Assembly: GCA_030842085.1 (NCBI GenBank) | Contig: JAUUSE010000030.1 | Coordinates: 1 to 22,074, forward strand | Source: Timburyella sp030842085 | GTDB lineage: Bacteria; Bacillota; Clostridia; Oscillospirales; Acutalibacteraceae | Direction: 5' to 3' | DNA length: 22,074 nt | Shown here: piece by piece, positions 1 through 8,046 of the stretch | Numbering within the stretch: position 1 is the stretch's first letter | Layout of the letters: each line of letters starts with the position of its first letter | Notes under the pieces: generated by a model | What the model was told of the DNA's origin: nothing | Database searches by the model: none | The model's input: the letters and a program-made list of their open reading frames with translations, nothing else | Made by a program: the position numbers and the translations under genes

Positions 1-68
1 GTAAAAATCGACGGCACGATTATCACCGCAGCTATAAGCAGTATGCCTATACCTTTAAGCTTTTTCAA
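1..68 (-). CDS. Sensor histidine kinase, N-terminal fragment (gene runs off the window)
   Basis: A TTG codon at 66-68 overlaps the last codons of the response regulator gene in another frame. It opens a frame that stays open to the window edge and reads MKKLKGIGILLIAAVIIVPS and on. A short basic start followed by a hydrophobic run is what the first membrane helix of a sensor kinase looks like. A GGA lies about 8 nt upstream, and the overlap with the regulator stop (55-57) implies translational coupling. Only about 22 residues are visible, so the kinase assignment is inference from position behind an OmpR-type regulator. It could be another membrane protein. Confidence 0.5.
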   Translation of the reverse strand, partial: MKKLKGIGILLIAAVIIVPSIF

Positions 69-756
69 TTTTGTATCCAACGCCCCATACCACCTTTAAA
101 TATTTGGGATTTTTAGGGTCTATCTCTATTTTTTCTCGTATATTACGTATATGCACCATAATTGTATCGGTGTTTATAGCACGCTCATTCCAGACCCGTT
201 CGTAAATTTCTTCCGCGCTGTAAACCCTGCCGGGATTTTTTATAAGCAGCAGTAAAATTTTAAATTCCATAGGCGTGAGTTTTACCGGCTCGCCGTCTAC
301 CAGCACCTCGACGGTATCCTCGTTTACCTCAAGCCCGCCGACAGTGTATGAGCGGCCCGCCCCGTCTGCCGACGTCGCGCTCCTGTACTTTGTATATCTG
401 CGAAGCTGAGAGTTTACGCGCGCCATAAGCTCCATTGGAGTAAACGGCTTTGTTACATAATCGTCTGCCCCAATATTCAGCCCTGTTATTTTGTCAATAT
501 CTTCAGACTTTGCCGACAGCATTATTACCGGAAAATCATGCGTCTGCCTTAAATTCATCACCATTGTTATGCCGTCCATTTTAGGCATCATTATATCTAC
601 AATAGCCAAATGTATTTCATTCTCTTCTATTGCCTTAAGCCCCTGCTCGCCGTCTGCCGCTAAAACCACGTTATAGCCCTGATTATAAAGATACTTTTCT
701 ATTCCTTCGCGTATTTCCTTGTCGTCTTCAACAACTAATATATTATATTTGTCCAT
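55..756 (-). CDS. OmpR/PhoB-family response regulator (VanR-like)
   Basis: A 233-residue DNA-binding response regulator of a two-component system. The receiver domain (about 1-118) shows the acidic pocket D11/D12, the phospho-acceptor D54 in a VDIMMPKMDG motif, S81 and K103 (VTKPF). A linker of about 20 residues leads to a winged-helix domain (about 140-231) with the usual LTPMEFKILLLL, VWN and VGYKIE landmarks. The length is normal for the family. The receiver wording (DKITGLNIGADDYVTKPF, QLRRYTKY) is closest, from memory, to VanR-type regulators, but the target genes cannot be read from sequence. The gene is followed by an overlapping membrane-protein start, probably its kinase. The ATG at 754-756 follows purine-rich AAAGGAAAA. 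Family is certain; the specific pathway is not. Confidence 0.93.
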   Translation of the reverse strand: MDKYNILVVEDDKEIREGIEKYLYNQGYNVVLAADGEQGLKAIEENEIHLAIVDIMMPKMDGITMVMNLRQTHDFPVIMLSAKSEDIDKITGLNIGADDYVTKPFTPMELMARVNSQLRRYTKYRSATSADGAGRSYTVGGLEVNEDTVEVLVDGEPVKLTPMEFKILLLLIKNPGRVYSAEEIYERVWNERAINTDTIMVHIRNIREKIEIDPKNPKYLKVVWGVGYKIEKA

Positions 757-1010
757 CTCAATTTTCCTTTTCCCTTTTAGTTTTTATTCGGCATTGCCAA
801 GGCTAAGTTTTTTAATACGGACTGCCGTATTATCTCTATATTACGACTGCTTTGCCTCATACTCAATTTATGAAATGTGATATCCGTCTTCCGTCCGTCG
901 TACCGGCGCAGATAAGGCCATAAACAGCACATCCTTGCAGCAATGCGCTTTTATTATATTATAAATATTATTGTCAGTCTATACGCTAAAGAGCAGGAAT
1001 AATATAATCA
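757..1010. other. Intergenic leader of the response regulator; possible promoter and small hairpin
   Basis: No gene is seen here. A TATAAT on the minus strand at 953-958, with TAGACT 17 bp upstream (976-981), is a plausible but weak promoter for the regulator. It would leave a leader of about 190 nt. That leader contains a 7-bp inverted repeat, AATACGG (814-820) with CCGTATT (825-831), without a U-run, so it is not a terminator. Confidence 0.35.
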
Positions 1011-1046
1011 ATAAAACAGGCCGGCCCAAAATTTACAAGGCCGGCC
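1011..1046 (-). terminator. Probable intrinsic terminator of the dedA-glycosyltransferase operon
   Basis: GGCCGGCC occurs at 1019-1026 and again at 1039-1046. Being self-complementary, the two copies form an 8-bp stem over a 12-nt loop. On the minus strand the stem is followed by CCTGTTTTATTG. It lies about 60 nt after the glycosyltransferase stop. The U-tract is interrupted, so termination may be partial. Confidence 0.6.
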
Positions 1047-1106
1047 CGCCGATGAGGGATAATGAGTTATTTTCATATTTTATTGAGCAAACAGCCGTAA
1101 AAAGCG

Positions 1107-2363
1107 TCACGCTGTGTGCCGCCTTGCCACGCCCATCTTAGCTTGATTTTCAAGTATCGCCGATAAATATCCTTCCTGCGCTTTTTGCGCCATCTTATTT
1201 ACCGTATACATGTCGGCAGTTTCCCTTGCACCTCTGCTGTACCGTCCGTCCATCATATTATTGGCCGCAGTTATATACAGCTTATTTGCAAAATCACGCT
1301 CGTTTTCCGGCGTCATAAATCCGTTTTTGCCGTTTCTTACGACATCCTCTACCCCGCCGGCATTAACCGCCACAACCGGCATCGATGAAGCCATTGCCTC
1401 CAGCAGGACTATGCCCTGCGTCTCGCTCTTTGAGGCAAACAGGAAAATATCGCACGCACTGTAATATTTGTGCACCTCGCTGTTATTTATATTGCCCGCA
1501 AAATGCACGTTATCTGCTATGCCAAGATTATGCGCCATTGTCTCCAGCTCATTTCGGGCAGGTCCGTCGCCTATAAGAACATATTTGAAATCATCGCCAA
1601 ATCTTTCTTTAAATACCCGCAGCGATTTTAATATAAACTCAATATTCTTTTCCTTCGACAGCCTCGTTACCGTGCAAAGCACCAAGCTTTTTCCACCCGA
1701 AAGCTTGCTGCGGAGCTCTATATTTTTTTCGCCGCAGTAAAATCTGTCCTCTATGCCCGTGGCAAGCCGAACCTGAGGCACCCCAGTTTTCAGCTCGTCG
1801 ACTATTCTCTCAGTCAACAGAGATGGCGAAAATACAAGGTCACACTTTTTTATAAAGCCGCGCATATACGCCGTAAGCAGCTTCCTTTTGCTTAAAATAT
1901 CTATTTTTTCCGCTGCTTTTCCGGCTATGCCGCTGCCCTTTTCGCCCAATTCCTCTATTTTGCGGTAAAGACTTATATAATGAAGATAATCTTCATACCT
2001 TGTATGGTACGTGTATACCACTGGTATTGAATACCTTGCCCCAAGCTCAACCGCTCTACTGCCTATCAGCATTGGGTGATGTGTGTGTATTATATCAGGA
2101 TTTATTCGCTTAAGCTCTTTCTTTATAAGCGGGTCGGAGCTCTTCGGTATTACAAAGCCGCCGTCCAGCCGCTTTTTATAAGATGCATATCTTATGACAT
2201 AACCGTCCTCTGTGTCATTGTCAACGCTCTTATCGCCGTATGACGGAGCAAAAATATACACTTCGTGCCCCTGACGTCTAAGCCCCATCGACAGCCGCTC
2301 AATCGACACCGGCACGCCCCCGGTATATGGCTTATAATTGTTTGTGAACATCGCAATTCTCAT
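1107..2363 (-). CDS. Family GT4 glycosyltransferase, probably diacylglycerol glucosyltransferase-like
   Basis: A 418-residue GT-B fold enzyme that transfers a sugar from a nucleotide-sugar donor. The N-terminal acceptor half begins MRIAMFTNNYKPYTGGV and contains HTHHPMLIG (about 93-101) and YTYHTRYEDY (about 117-126). That wording is typical of membrane-associated mono-glycosyldiacylglycerol synthases. The donor half has R234 and K239 in TRLSKEKN, GDGP (265-268), and the E-x7-E signature E314/E322 in SETQGIVLLEAM. It lies 17 nt after a DedA gene in the same operon, which fits a role in membrane lipid or lipoteichoic-anchor synthesis. The acceptor is inferred. Other GT4 enzymes, such as polysaccharide or mannosyl transferases, share the same catalytic motifs. 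Confidence 0.85.
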   Translation of the reverse strand: MRIAMFTNNYKPYTGGVPVSIERLSMGLRRQGHEVYIFAPSYGDKSVDNDTEDGYVIRYASYKKRLDGGFVIPKSSDPLIKKELKRINPDIIHTHHPMLIGSRAVELGARYSIPVVYTYHTRYEDYLHYISLYRKIEELGEKGSGIAGKAAEKIDILSKRKLLTAYMRGFIKKCDLVFSPSLLTERIVDELKTGVPQVRLATGIEDRFYCGEKNIELRSKLSGGKSLVLCTVTRLSKEKNIEFILKSLRVFKERFGDDFKYVLIGDGPARNELETMAHNLGIADNVHFAGNINNSEVHKYYSACDIFLFASKSETQGIVLLEAMASSMPVVAVNAGGVEDVVRNGKNGFMTPENERDFANKLYITAANNMMDGRYSRGARETADMYTVNKMAQKAQEGYLSAILENQAKMGVARRHTA

Positions 2364-2380
2364 AAACTACGCCCCCGCCG

Positions 2381-2890
2381 CTACAAAATCGCACCGAATA
2401 TCGATTCTCCTGCAAAATATCCTATTGCTATGAAAACCGTATTCCATACTAAAATACCAAGCGTTGAACTTACCGTATACTTTAAAAAGCCCATTTTCAT
2501 CGCACCCGCCGGTATTGACACCAGCGTACGTATCATTGGTATAAGCTTCGCTATGAATATTCCCCAAAAGCCCTTTGACTGCACAAAGTTTATATATTTG
2601 TCTATCGTATCTTTCTTCTTTGGAAACTTCTTATAAAACCAGTTTAAAAATACATGTCCGCCGGCCCGGCCTAAGCCATATAACGCCCAGCTGCCTAAAA
2701 GCCCCGCAAATACCGTAACAATTATCGCAACCAATATTCCTATTCGGCCCAGCGATGCCATAAGCCCCGAAAGCGGCAATATTACCCCTGCCGGAAATCC
2801 CGGTAAATTTAAATATTCTAAAAACACTACTGCAAATATAAATATAGCGCCATACTGCTGAAAATATCCAAGCAGCGTCTGTACGTCCAT
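2381..2890 (-). CDS. DedA-family membrane protein
   Basis: A 169-residue polytopic membrane protein of the DedA/VTT (SNARE-associated) superfamily, whose members include lipid-carrier flippases. Hydrophobic segments occur near 12-28, 30-47, 50-72, 108-128 and 140-165. The family landmarks are the re-entrant LPGFPAG with the preceding E25 (FLEYLNLPG), and the later KLIPMIRTLVSIPAGAMKMG motif with its conserved Arg and Gly. It is somewhat shorter than the usual 190-220 residues, but no frameshift is seen. Start: ATG at 2888-2890 with GAGGGT 7 nt upstream. It is the first gene of a two-gene operon with the GT4 glycosyltransferase, which suggests a shared job in envelope lipid handling (inference). 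Confidence 0.88.
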   Translation of the reverse strand: MDVQTLLGYFQQYGAIFIFAVVFLEYLNLPGFPAGVILPLSGLMASLGRIGILVAIIVTVFAGLLGSWALYGLGRAGGHVFLNWFYKKFPKKKDTIDKYINFVQSKGFWGIFIAKLIPMIRTLVSIPAGAMKMGFLKYTVSSTLGILVWNTVFIAIGYFAGESIFGAIL

Positions 2891-3290
2891 AGCTTAACCC
2901 TCATTCTTGCATCGATTACACATGCTTAATGTAAAATTAATAGATACAAAGCATTTAACCGCATATACAAGTCCCTGCTTTTGATTACAGCACTATGATA
3001 CCATCATTATATAAAATTTACACATAAATAAATCGAAAGATTTTCTTAAGATTTTTTACTTTTATCATTATACCACGCCTATATTGTGTTGTCAAAATAT
3101 ACTATAATTAGTTTTAAATAAAAATATTTTTAGTGAAAGTATTGATTAAATTTGTTGGGTAAGCTTTATTTTTTACATCTACAAAGCAACGAAAAATTAA
3201 AAAAGGCAATAGAAGTTAAAATCGGAATTTAAAGCTGAAACAAGATAAAATCATCACTTAGGACAAGCAGTTTGACAATTTTCTTCTATT
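2891..3290. other. AT-rich divergent intergenic region
   Basis: No coding region is seen on either strand. The part nearest dedA is its 5' untranslated leader, about 170 nt if transcription starts near 3060. It contains a small AAATC-GAAA-GATTT hairpin near 3030. The remainder (3100-3270) is very AT-rich and holds no structure I can support. Confidence 0.5.
3067..3095 (-). promoter_or_regulatory. Sigma-A-type promoter of the dedA operon
   Basis: On the minus strand a perfect TTGACA (3090-3095) and a perfect TATAAT (3067-3072) are separated by exactly 17 bp. Transcription would start near 3060 and give a leader of about 170 nt before dedA. Confidence 0.8.
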
Positions 3291-3318
3291 TCGACATATT
3301 GCGCACATTTCCTATAAT
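3291..3318 (+). promoter_or_regulatory. Candidate promoter upstream of the leader ORF
   Basis: TCGACA (3291-3296) and TATAAT (3313-3318) are 16 bp apart on the plus strand. A further TTGACA sits at 3272-3277 with a poorer -10 (CATATT, 3295-3300). These read towards the leader ORF and the surface-protein gene. Confidence 0.5.
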
Positions 3319-3378
3319 TATAATAAAAATCGACTTCTTAAATTACAATAAATTTTGCATAACAGGCTTATTTTAGCC

Positions 3379-3407
3379 TTGAAAATCAACTCATTATATG
3401 GTATTTT
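3379..3407 (+). promoter_or_regulatory. Second candidate promoter directly before the leader ORF
   Basis: TTGAAA (3379-3384), a 17-bp spacer and TATTTT (3402-3407) lie about 40 bp before the leader ORF start. This would give a short-leader transcript. It is weaker than the 3291-3318 candidate by consensus, but its position fits an attenuator leader. Confidence 0.35.
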
Positions 3408-3446
3408 ATTATATATAAGTAAATGCAGAAAGGAGCTTGCTGGAAA

Positions 3447-3536
3447 ATGGCAGTCTTAGGCGTCATTTCAGCACATAAACCAAGCGTAACGCTGTCAGAT
3501 TTTTTTGTCAAGCGGTGCATACAACAAATTTATTAG
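3447..3536 (+). CDS. Candidate 29-residue leader peptide
   Basis: An ATG at 3447-3449 is preceded by AAAGGAG (3429-3435), a strong ribosome site with about 11 nt spacing. The frame runs 29 codons to TAG at 3534-3536. It begins MAVLGVISAHK and ends KRCIQQIY. I do not recognise the peptide. Its stop codon overlaps the first two bases of a terminator-like hairpin (3535-3574). This is the arrangement expected of a translated leader controlling an attenuator: a ribosome finishing the peptide would cover the 5' arm. That it is translated, or regulatory, is inference. It could instead be the relic of a longer gene. Confidence 0.5.
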   Translation: MAVLGVISAHKPSVTLSDFFVKRCIQQIY

Positions 3537-3577
3537 ACATATCCTGCACGATTTAGTACGGGCTGGATATGTCTTTT
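3535..3577 (+). terminator. Attenuator-like hairpin before the surface-protein gene
   Basis: AGACATATCC (3535-3544) is perfectly complementary to GGATATGTCT (3565-3574). Inner pairs (GC at 3546-3547 with GC at 3562-3563; CG at 3549-3550 with CG at 3559-3560) extend the rod over an 8-nt loop. Four T residues follow (3574-3577). It lies between the leader ORF and the surface-protein ATG, so it would control read-through rather than end an operon. Confidence 0.65.
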
Positions 3578-3628
3578 ACATTTCTGCGGCACAATAAAAT
3601 CTTATATAAAAGAAAGGGAGATAGGAAA

Positions 3629-6600
3629 ATGAAAAGGTTTAAGCAGAAAAAGTGGACGGCTTTATTTGTCGCCTTTGCTTTGCTGATGACATTGTTCCCC
3701 AGCATGGCGTTTGCCTCAAGGTCAATAGCGACAGCCGACACCTACACCGATTGGAGCAGCAGCACTTCACTGCCTTCATCCAGCGGTTCATACCGGTTGA
3801 CTGGCAATGTAACTGTGAGCAGTCAGACGATGATATCCGGCAGCAGCAAAAAGGTTGTTCTAGATTTGAACGGTTATACCGTTACCTACAGTGCTTCATC
3901 TGGATATCTTTACTTCGTTAATTCAGGCTCGCTGACAATTGAGGACAGCAAAGGCGGCGGCAAAATGACAAACGAGGGCACAACGGCGAGTTCGCAGTCC
4001 CTTGTTTTTGTCAATACAAACGGCAGCTTTACCATGACCGGCGGAACTTTAGAAAGTGTTTCCAATATGGGCCAAGCTCTATACCTAAATGGTACAGGCT
4101 CAATGTCCGGCGGTGAAATCAGGCATACTGCCAGCAACGGTTATGCTGTTTACGTAAATTCTAAGGGCACATTCGATTTTTCAAATGGAATTGTTGAGAA
4201 TACGGTAGGCAGCAGAACAGTTTATGTAAATGGAATATACCGGCAGACCGGAGGCACCGTTTCTGCGGCCGGCACAAGCGAAAGCTTTGGCGCTGTTTAT
4301 GCAAATGTGAGCGCCAAAGAGCTGACGGTTTCCGGCGGCACAATCGAGTCGGCGGGCACGGCGATTTATTCGATTGACTCAGATGTGGAAGTTAAAGTAA
4401 CGAGCGGAACTATAACAGCCGGTACATACGCTTTCCAGACTAAAAAAGCGACGATAGGCGCGCAGGGCACCGACGGTCCCTCGGTTGAAGCCGACACGGC
4501 GTTGTTCTGCGGCAGACACAATCCTGAAAACACAGTCTTAAGCGGAAACTTTACCTCTCCAAAAACGGCGGAGCTTAAGGCTGGCGCCGACAGTGATGAA
4601 ACAATAAAAGATGTGTTAACGGTAAACGGCGGAACATTCAGCGAAAACATCACTGGTCTTGCCGAGTGCGCCGGCGAAGGTCTTGAAGTAGTTACAAATC
4701 CCGACGGCACATTTACGGTAGATATAAAACGTCTGGACGCCATTTATGTTGACGGAGTTTCTGGCGATGATACAAACAGCGGCGCAGATGCCGAAAATGC
4801 GGTCAAAACGATAGATAAGGCCATGGGCTTAGTCTCTGCCGACGGTGTAATCTACATCTGCGGAAAGGTAACTATCAATTCTGAGACTTCTATAAGCGGC
4901 GTTACTATTAAAAGGGCCGACGGTTATCTGGATCAGCTCATTTCGGTTGATGGCAGCAATGCAAAACTTACCCTCACAAACGTCACTATTGACGGTAATA
5001 AAATTGCTAATACCAGTTCAACCGGATATTTAGTTTTTGTCAGCGGTGGTGCAACCTTGAATGTTGAAGAGGGAACGCAGCTCATCAACAACATGGCCAC
5101 GGCCGTATATGTCAATGTAAGCAGCTTTATGAATATGAGCGGCGGCGCTATAAGCGGCAATACGACAAAAAGCACTGGCGGAGGCGGAATTGACAACTGC
5201 GGCACGACTGTTATTTCCGGCGGCGAGATTTCCTCGAACTCTGCCGGTACTAATTTCACGGGCGGCGGTATTCTTAACGAGAGAGGTACCGTAACATTAA
5301 CTGGCACTGCTGAAATTAAAAATAACACTGCGACAAGTGGCGGTGGTGTTGCTATACTCGGTGGCGCAAAAACTATTTTAGACGGTGCCTCTATCAGTGG
5401 AAATCAGGCGATTGGCGGAAACGGCGGCGGTGTGTTACTTCAGGGCTGGACTAATTTTGACAATACTCCTGATGTCTTGGAAATGATAAGCGGCTCTATA
5501 ACCGGAAATACTTCTGACGGCGCCGGCGCTGGAATTTTTGGCTATTATTACGACGGTGAAACGACTATCCGCATTTCAGGGGGAACTATTTCGGGTAACA
5601 CCTCAACCGTTGAGGAGATTGGCCATGCTATTGCTTTATATGGTATAAACGGCAGCGAGGCTTATGCCAAGCTTGAACTGAGCGGCAGCCCGACCATTTC
5701 CGGCGACGTGTTCTTCTATAATGATTATCCGGATGGATACGTAATCAATGTAACTGGCGAGTTTAATCCTACAAATCCTGTTGCTATCAGCAGAAGCAAC
5801 GATAAATTAAGCGTTATTGCCGTTGAATATGCTGATGGCGTTACACCTAAGGCCAGCGATTTTACATCAGATACAATTTTTGAAGCGCTGGTAATCGACG
5901 GCCAGACCATGAAGTGGGTAAAGGCGGGAATAATTTACTTCTACGCTGACGCAGATAAGGAAGAGGAATACAGAGACTTCCGTCAGGGTGTTGCAATGGG
6001 CACAAAGATTGACCCTGCAAATGTACCAGCGCCGACTAAAACCGGATACACGCTTGCGGGTTGGGTAAATGAAGATACAGAGGCGCTTTGGAATTTTGAT
6101 ACAGATACAGTTGAAGGCGCTTTAATATACCTAATAGCTTCTTGGAATTTAAACACCCCGACCGTTTCTGTAACGGCGGATGCACTTGAGGCACATGTTG
6201 GCTCTACTGTTACGCTGACGGCAAAGGCTTCGCACGAGCTTGACGGCGTCACCTATTCTTATCAGTGGTACAAGGACGGCGAACTACTCGACGGCGAGAC
6301 AAACAGCACGCTGAGCGTTTCGGAAAGCGGCAGCTATACGGTAAAAGTAAGCGCGTCCGACGGTCAGATAGCTTCTGCAGAAGCAGAAAGCGCAGCATCT
6401 GAGGTTACAATAACAGGGCATAGTTATGTTGATACTGTAACTCCTCCTACCTGCACAGAGCAGGGCTATACTACACACACTTGCTCTATTTGCCAAGACA
6501 GCTATGTTGACACATATGTCGACGCTACTGGTCACAGCTATGGCGAATGGGTAGAAACAAAGCCGGCCACCGAAACTGAAAAGGGCGAAAAGCAGCGCAC

Positions 6601-7003
6601 CTGCTCAGTTTGCGGCGACGTTGAGACGGCTGAAATCCCTGAACTTGGGCACACCCACAACTATGGAACAGAATGGAAATATAACGAAACAAGCCACTGG
6701 AACGAATGTGATTGCGGCGAAAAGGCAAATGAAGCATCTCATACCTATGAGTGGGTAATCGATAAGGAAGCTACAGCGACAGAGGCCGGCTCAAAGCATG
6801 AGAAATGCACAGTCTGCGGATATGCAAAAGCAGCAGTAGAAATTCCGGCAACTGGCACCGATAGTTCTTCTTCAAGCTCAAGCAGCACAACAAATCCGCA
6901 GACAGGCGACAGCGGCAGCTTAGGAATGTGTATTGCGCTTCTGCTTACCGGCATATGCGGCCTTGGCTGTACAGTTCTCTTTGAAAAAAAGCGTAGAGCT
7001 TAA
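3629..7003 (+). CDS. Sortase-anchored beta-helix surface protein (NPQTG signal)
   Basis: A predicted secreted, wall-anchored protein of 1124 residues. Signal peptide: basic MKRFKQKKW, a hydrophobic core, and probable cleavage after AFA (about residue 29). Residues about 55-345 and 440-695 are repeating GGxI-S-G-N type rungs typical of a right-handed parallel beta-helix (pectate-lyase/polymorphic-protein style). Residues about 767-840 match an InlB/Flg_new repeat (KTGYTLAGW), and about 845-925 an Ig-like domain (YSYQWYKDG). Residues about 930-1075 hold CxxC/GHxY repeats. A Ser-rich linker then leads to NPQTG (about 1089-1093), a hydrophobic segment and KKRRA. The ATG at 3629 was chosen for GGGAG about 9 nt upstream and an immediate signal peptide; an upstream ATG at 3569 lies inside the hairpin. 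The ligand is unknown; adhesion is a guess. The next gene is a class B sortase, presumably its anchoring enzyme. Confidence 0.9.
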   Translation: MKRFKQKKWTALFVAFALLMTLFPSMAFASRSIATADTYTDWSSSTSLPSSSGSYRLTGNVTVSSQTMISGSSKKVVLDLNGYTVTYSASSGYLYFVNSGSLTIEDSKGGGKMTNEGTTASSQSLVFVNTNGSFTMTGGTLESVSNMGQALYLNGTGSMSGGEIRHTASNGYAVYVNSKGTFDFSNGIVENTVGSRTVYVNGIYRQTGGTVSAAGTSESFGAVYANVSAKELTVSGGTIESAGTAIYSIDSDVEVKVTSGTITAGTYAFQTKKATIGAQGTDGPSVEADTALFCGRHNPENTVLSGNFTSPKTAELKAGADSDETIKDVLTVNGGTFSENITGLAECAGEGLEVVTNPDGTFTVDIKRLDAIYVDGVSGDDTNSGADAENAVKTIDKAMGLVSADGVIYICGKVTINSETSISGVTIKRADGYLDQLISVDGSNAKLTLTNVTIDGNKIANTSSTGYLVFVSGGATLNVEEGTQLINNMATAVYVNVSSFMNMSGGAISGNTTKSTGGGGIDNCGTTVISGGEISSNSAGTNFTGGGILNERGTVTLTGTAEIKNNTATSGGGVAILGGAKTILDGASISGNQAIGGNGGGVLLQGWTNFDNTPDVLEMISGSITGNTSDGAGAGIFGYYYDGETTIRISGGTISGNTSTVEEIGHAIALYGINGSEAYAKLELSGSPTISGDVFFYNDYPDGYVINVTGEFNPTNPVAISRSNDKLSVIAVEYADGVTPKASDFTSDTIFEALVIDGQTMKWVKAGIIYFYADADKEEEYRDFRQGVAMGTKIDPANVPAPTKTGYTLAGWVNEDTEALWNFDTDTVEGALIYLIASWNLNTPTVSVTADALEAHVGSTVTLTAKASHELDGVTYSYQWYKDGELLDGETNSTLSVSESGSYTVKVSASDGQIASAEAESAASEVTITGHSYVDTVTPPTCTEQGYTTHTCSICQDSYVDTYVDATGHSYGEWVETKPATETEKGEKQRTCSVCGDVETAEIPELGHTHNYGTEWKYNETSHWNECDCGEKANEASHTYEWVIDKEATATEAGSKHEKCTVCGYAKAAVEIPATGTDSSSSSSSSTTNPQTGDSGSLGMCIALLLTGICGLGCTVLFEKKRRA

Positions 7004-7043
7004 TAATAATTTAAAATAGCTTTCTCTTATTTTCCCACCATTG

Positions 7044-7067
7044 TTCAAAATTCGGATGTATTTTGAA
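7044..7067. repeat. Inverted repeat upstream of the sortase promoter
   Basis: TTCAAAAT (7044-7051) and ATTTTGAA (7060-7067) form a perfect 8-bp inverted repeat over 8 nt. It lies between the surface-protein stop and the sortase promoter. There is no U-run, so it is either a weak terminator or a repressor operator. I cannot decide which. Confidence 0.4.
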
Positions 7068-7094
7068 AAACTACTGTTATCAAAGTCGAATTTT

Positions 7095-7103
7095 TGATAT
7101 AAT
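7095..7103 (+). promoter_or_regulatory. Extended -10 promoter of the sortase gene
   Basis: TGATATAAT is an extended -10 (TGn plus a perfect TATAAT at 7098-7103), 29 bp before the sortase ATG. No good -35 is present, which extended -10 promoters tolerate. It implies that the sortase can be transcribed independently of the surface protein. Confidence 0.6.
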
Positions 7104-7132
7104 ATGTATAGTTATTACATGGGCGGGATATT

Positions 7133-8032
7133 ATGAAAGCATTAAAAATTATTATATCTCTTCTGCTTACGGCGCCGATTTTGTTTTTTAGCTGCACCGA
7201 CGGTTATTTTGCAGATAAAGCAATAGACGCTGCAATATATCCGCGCATAAATGAAATGGCTGCCATTTGGGCTGATGCTCAGGCAGCGAACGCCGTTCCT
7301 GTTGCTGAGATGGAGCCTGAAGTAGAGGCGGAGCCGGAGTATTATCATTTGGATGTTGGCAGCAATCATGAAGAGTGGGATTCGCTGCTCACCAAAAACA
7401 ATGAAGTTATCGGCTGGATAAGTATACCCGGGCTTATAGATGGATATCCGGTAGTGCTCAGAAACGACCCTGAGACCGGAAACGAATATTATCTGCACAG
7501 AAGCCTTAGCGGTTCATACAGCGCAAAGGGTACCATATTTATGGATTTTCGCTGCAGGGTTGAACCAGGATATATGACTCAGAATATGACGCTTTACGGC
7601 CACCATCAGAAAAACGGCGAGATGTTCGGCAATCTTCGAGAGCTGAAAAAAATCAGCGGTATAAAAAAATGGCCGATAATACAGTTCGACACCCTTTATG
7701 AAGAGGCAAATTATCTGATATTTTCGGTGTTTATAACAAATACTCTTGAAAAGCACGGCGAAATATTCGATTACAGAAATCCTAATTTTAATACACAGGA
7801 AGAATTTCTGGAATTTATAGAGCAATGCAGAAAACGCTCGTTTTATAACATGCCGGTGGACGTTCAAGCGGACGATACAATAATTACGCTGTCCACATGC
7901 TCTTATGAATATGACGAGTTTCGCCTTGTCGTAATGGGCCGCAAAGTACGAGCTGGTGAAGAATCCACAGTTCACGTAAGTGAAATTACAGAAAATCCAA
8001 ATATTTTATACCCTGATGTATGGTACAGGTAA
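7133..8032 (+). CDS. srtB: Class B sortase
   Basis: A 299-residue transpeptidase that cleaves a sorting signal between Thr and Gly and attaches the protein to peptidoglycan outside the membrane. An N-terminal hydrophobic segment (about 4-20) serves as the anchor. The FFSC at 18-21 is only a poor lipobox. The catalytic domain (about 80-275) shows WISIPG (95-100), the catalytic His in LYGHHQ (H157), Cys256 in TLSTC and Arg264 in EFRLVVMG. The spacing and the YEYDEFR context are class B rather than class A. The substrate is presumably the NPQTG protein encoded 129 nt upstream. Class B enzymes recognise NPQTN- or (S/N)PxTG-like signals, so the pair is consistent. GGGCGGGAT is a weak ribosome site. 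An intrinsic terminator follows. Confidence 0.93.
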   Translation: MKALKIIISLLLTAPILFFSCTDGYFADKAIDAAIYPRINEMAAIWADAQAANAVPVAEMEPEVEAEPEYYHLDVGSNHEEWDSLLTKNNEVIGWISIPGLIDGYPVVLRNDPETGNEYYLHRSLSGSYSAKGTIFMDFRCRVEPGYMTQNMTLYGHHQKNGEMFGNLRELKKISGIKKWPIIQFDTLYEEANYLIFSVFITNTLEKHGEIFDYRNPNFNTQEEFLEFIEQCRKRSFYNMPVDVQADDTIITLSTCSYEYDEFRLVVMGRKVRAGEESTVHVSEITENPNILYPDVWYR

Positions 8033-8046
8033 AAACTCAATAATAT

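Noticed and set aside
18..756. Assigning the response regulator as WalR to explain the M23 promoter array
   Set aside because: The receiver wording is nearer to VanR-type regulators, and there are no WalR-operon partners (walH/I/J) next to it. The link would be speculation.
2367..2567. Minus-strand ORF of 66 residues overlapping dedA
   Set aside because: Different frame inside the recognisable DedA coding region; no independent start signal.
3569..3628. Upstream ATG extending the surface protein by 20 residues
   Set aside because: That ATG lies in the 3' arm of the attenuator hairpin, has no ribosome site, and would bury the signal peptide. The ATG at 3629 fits better.
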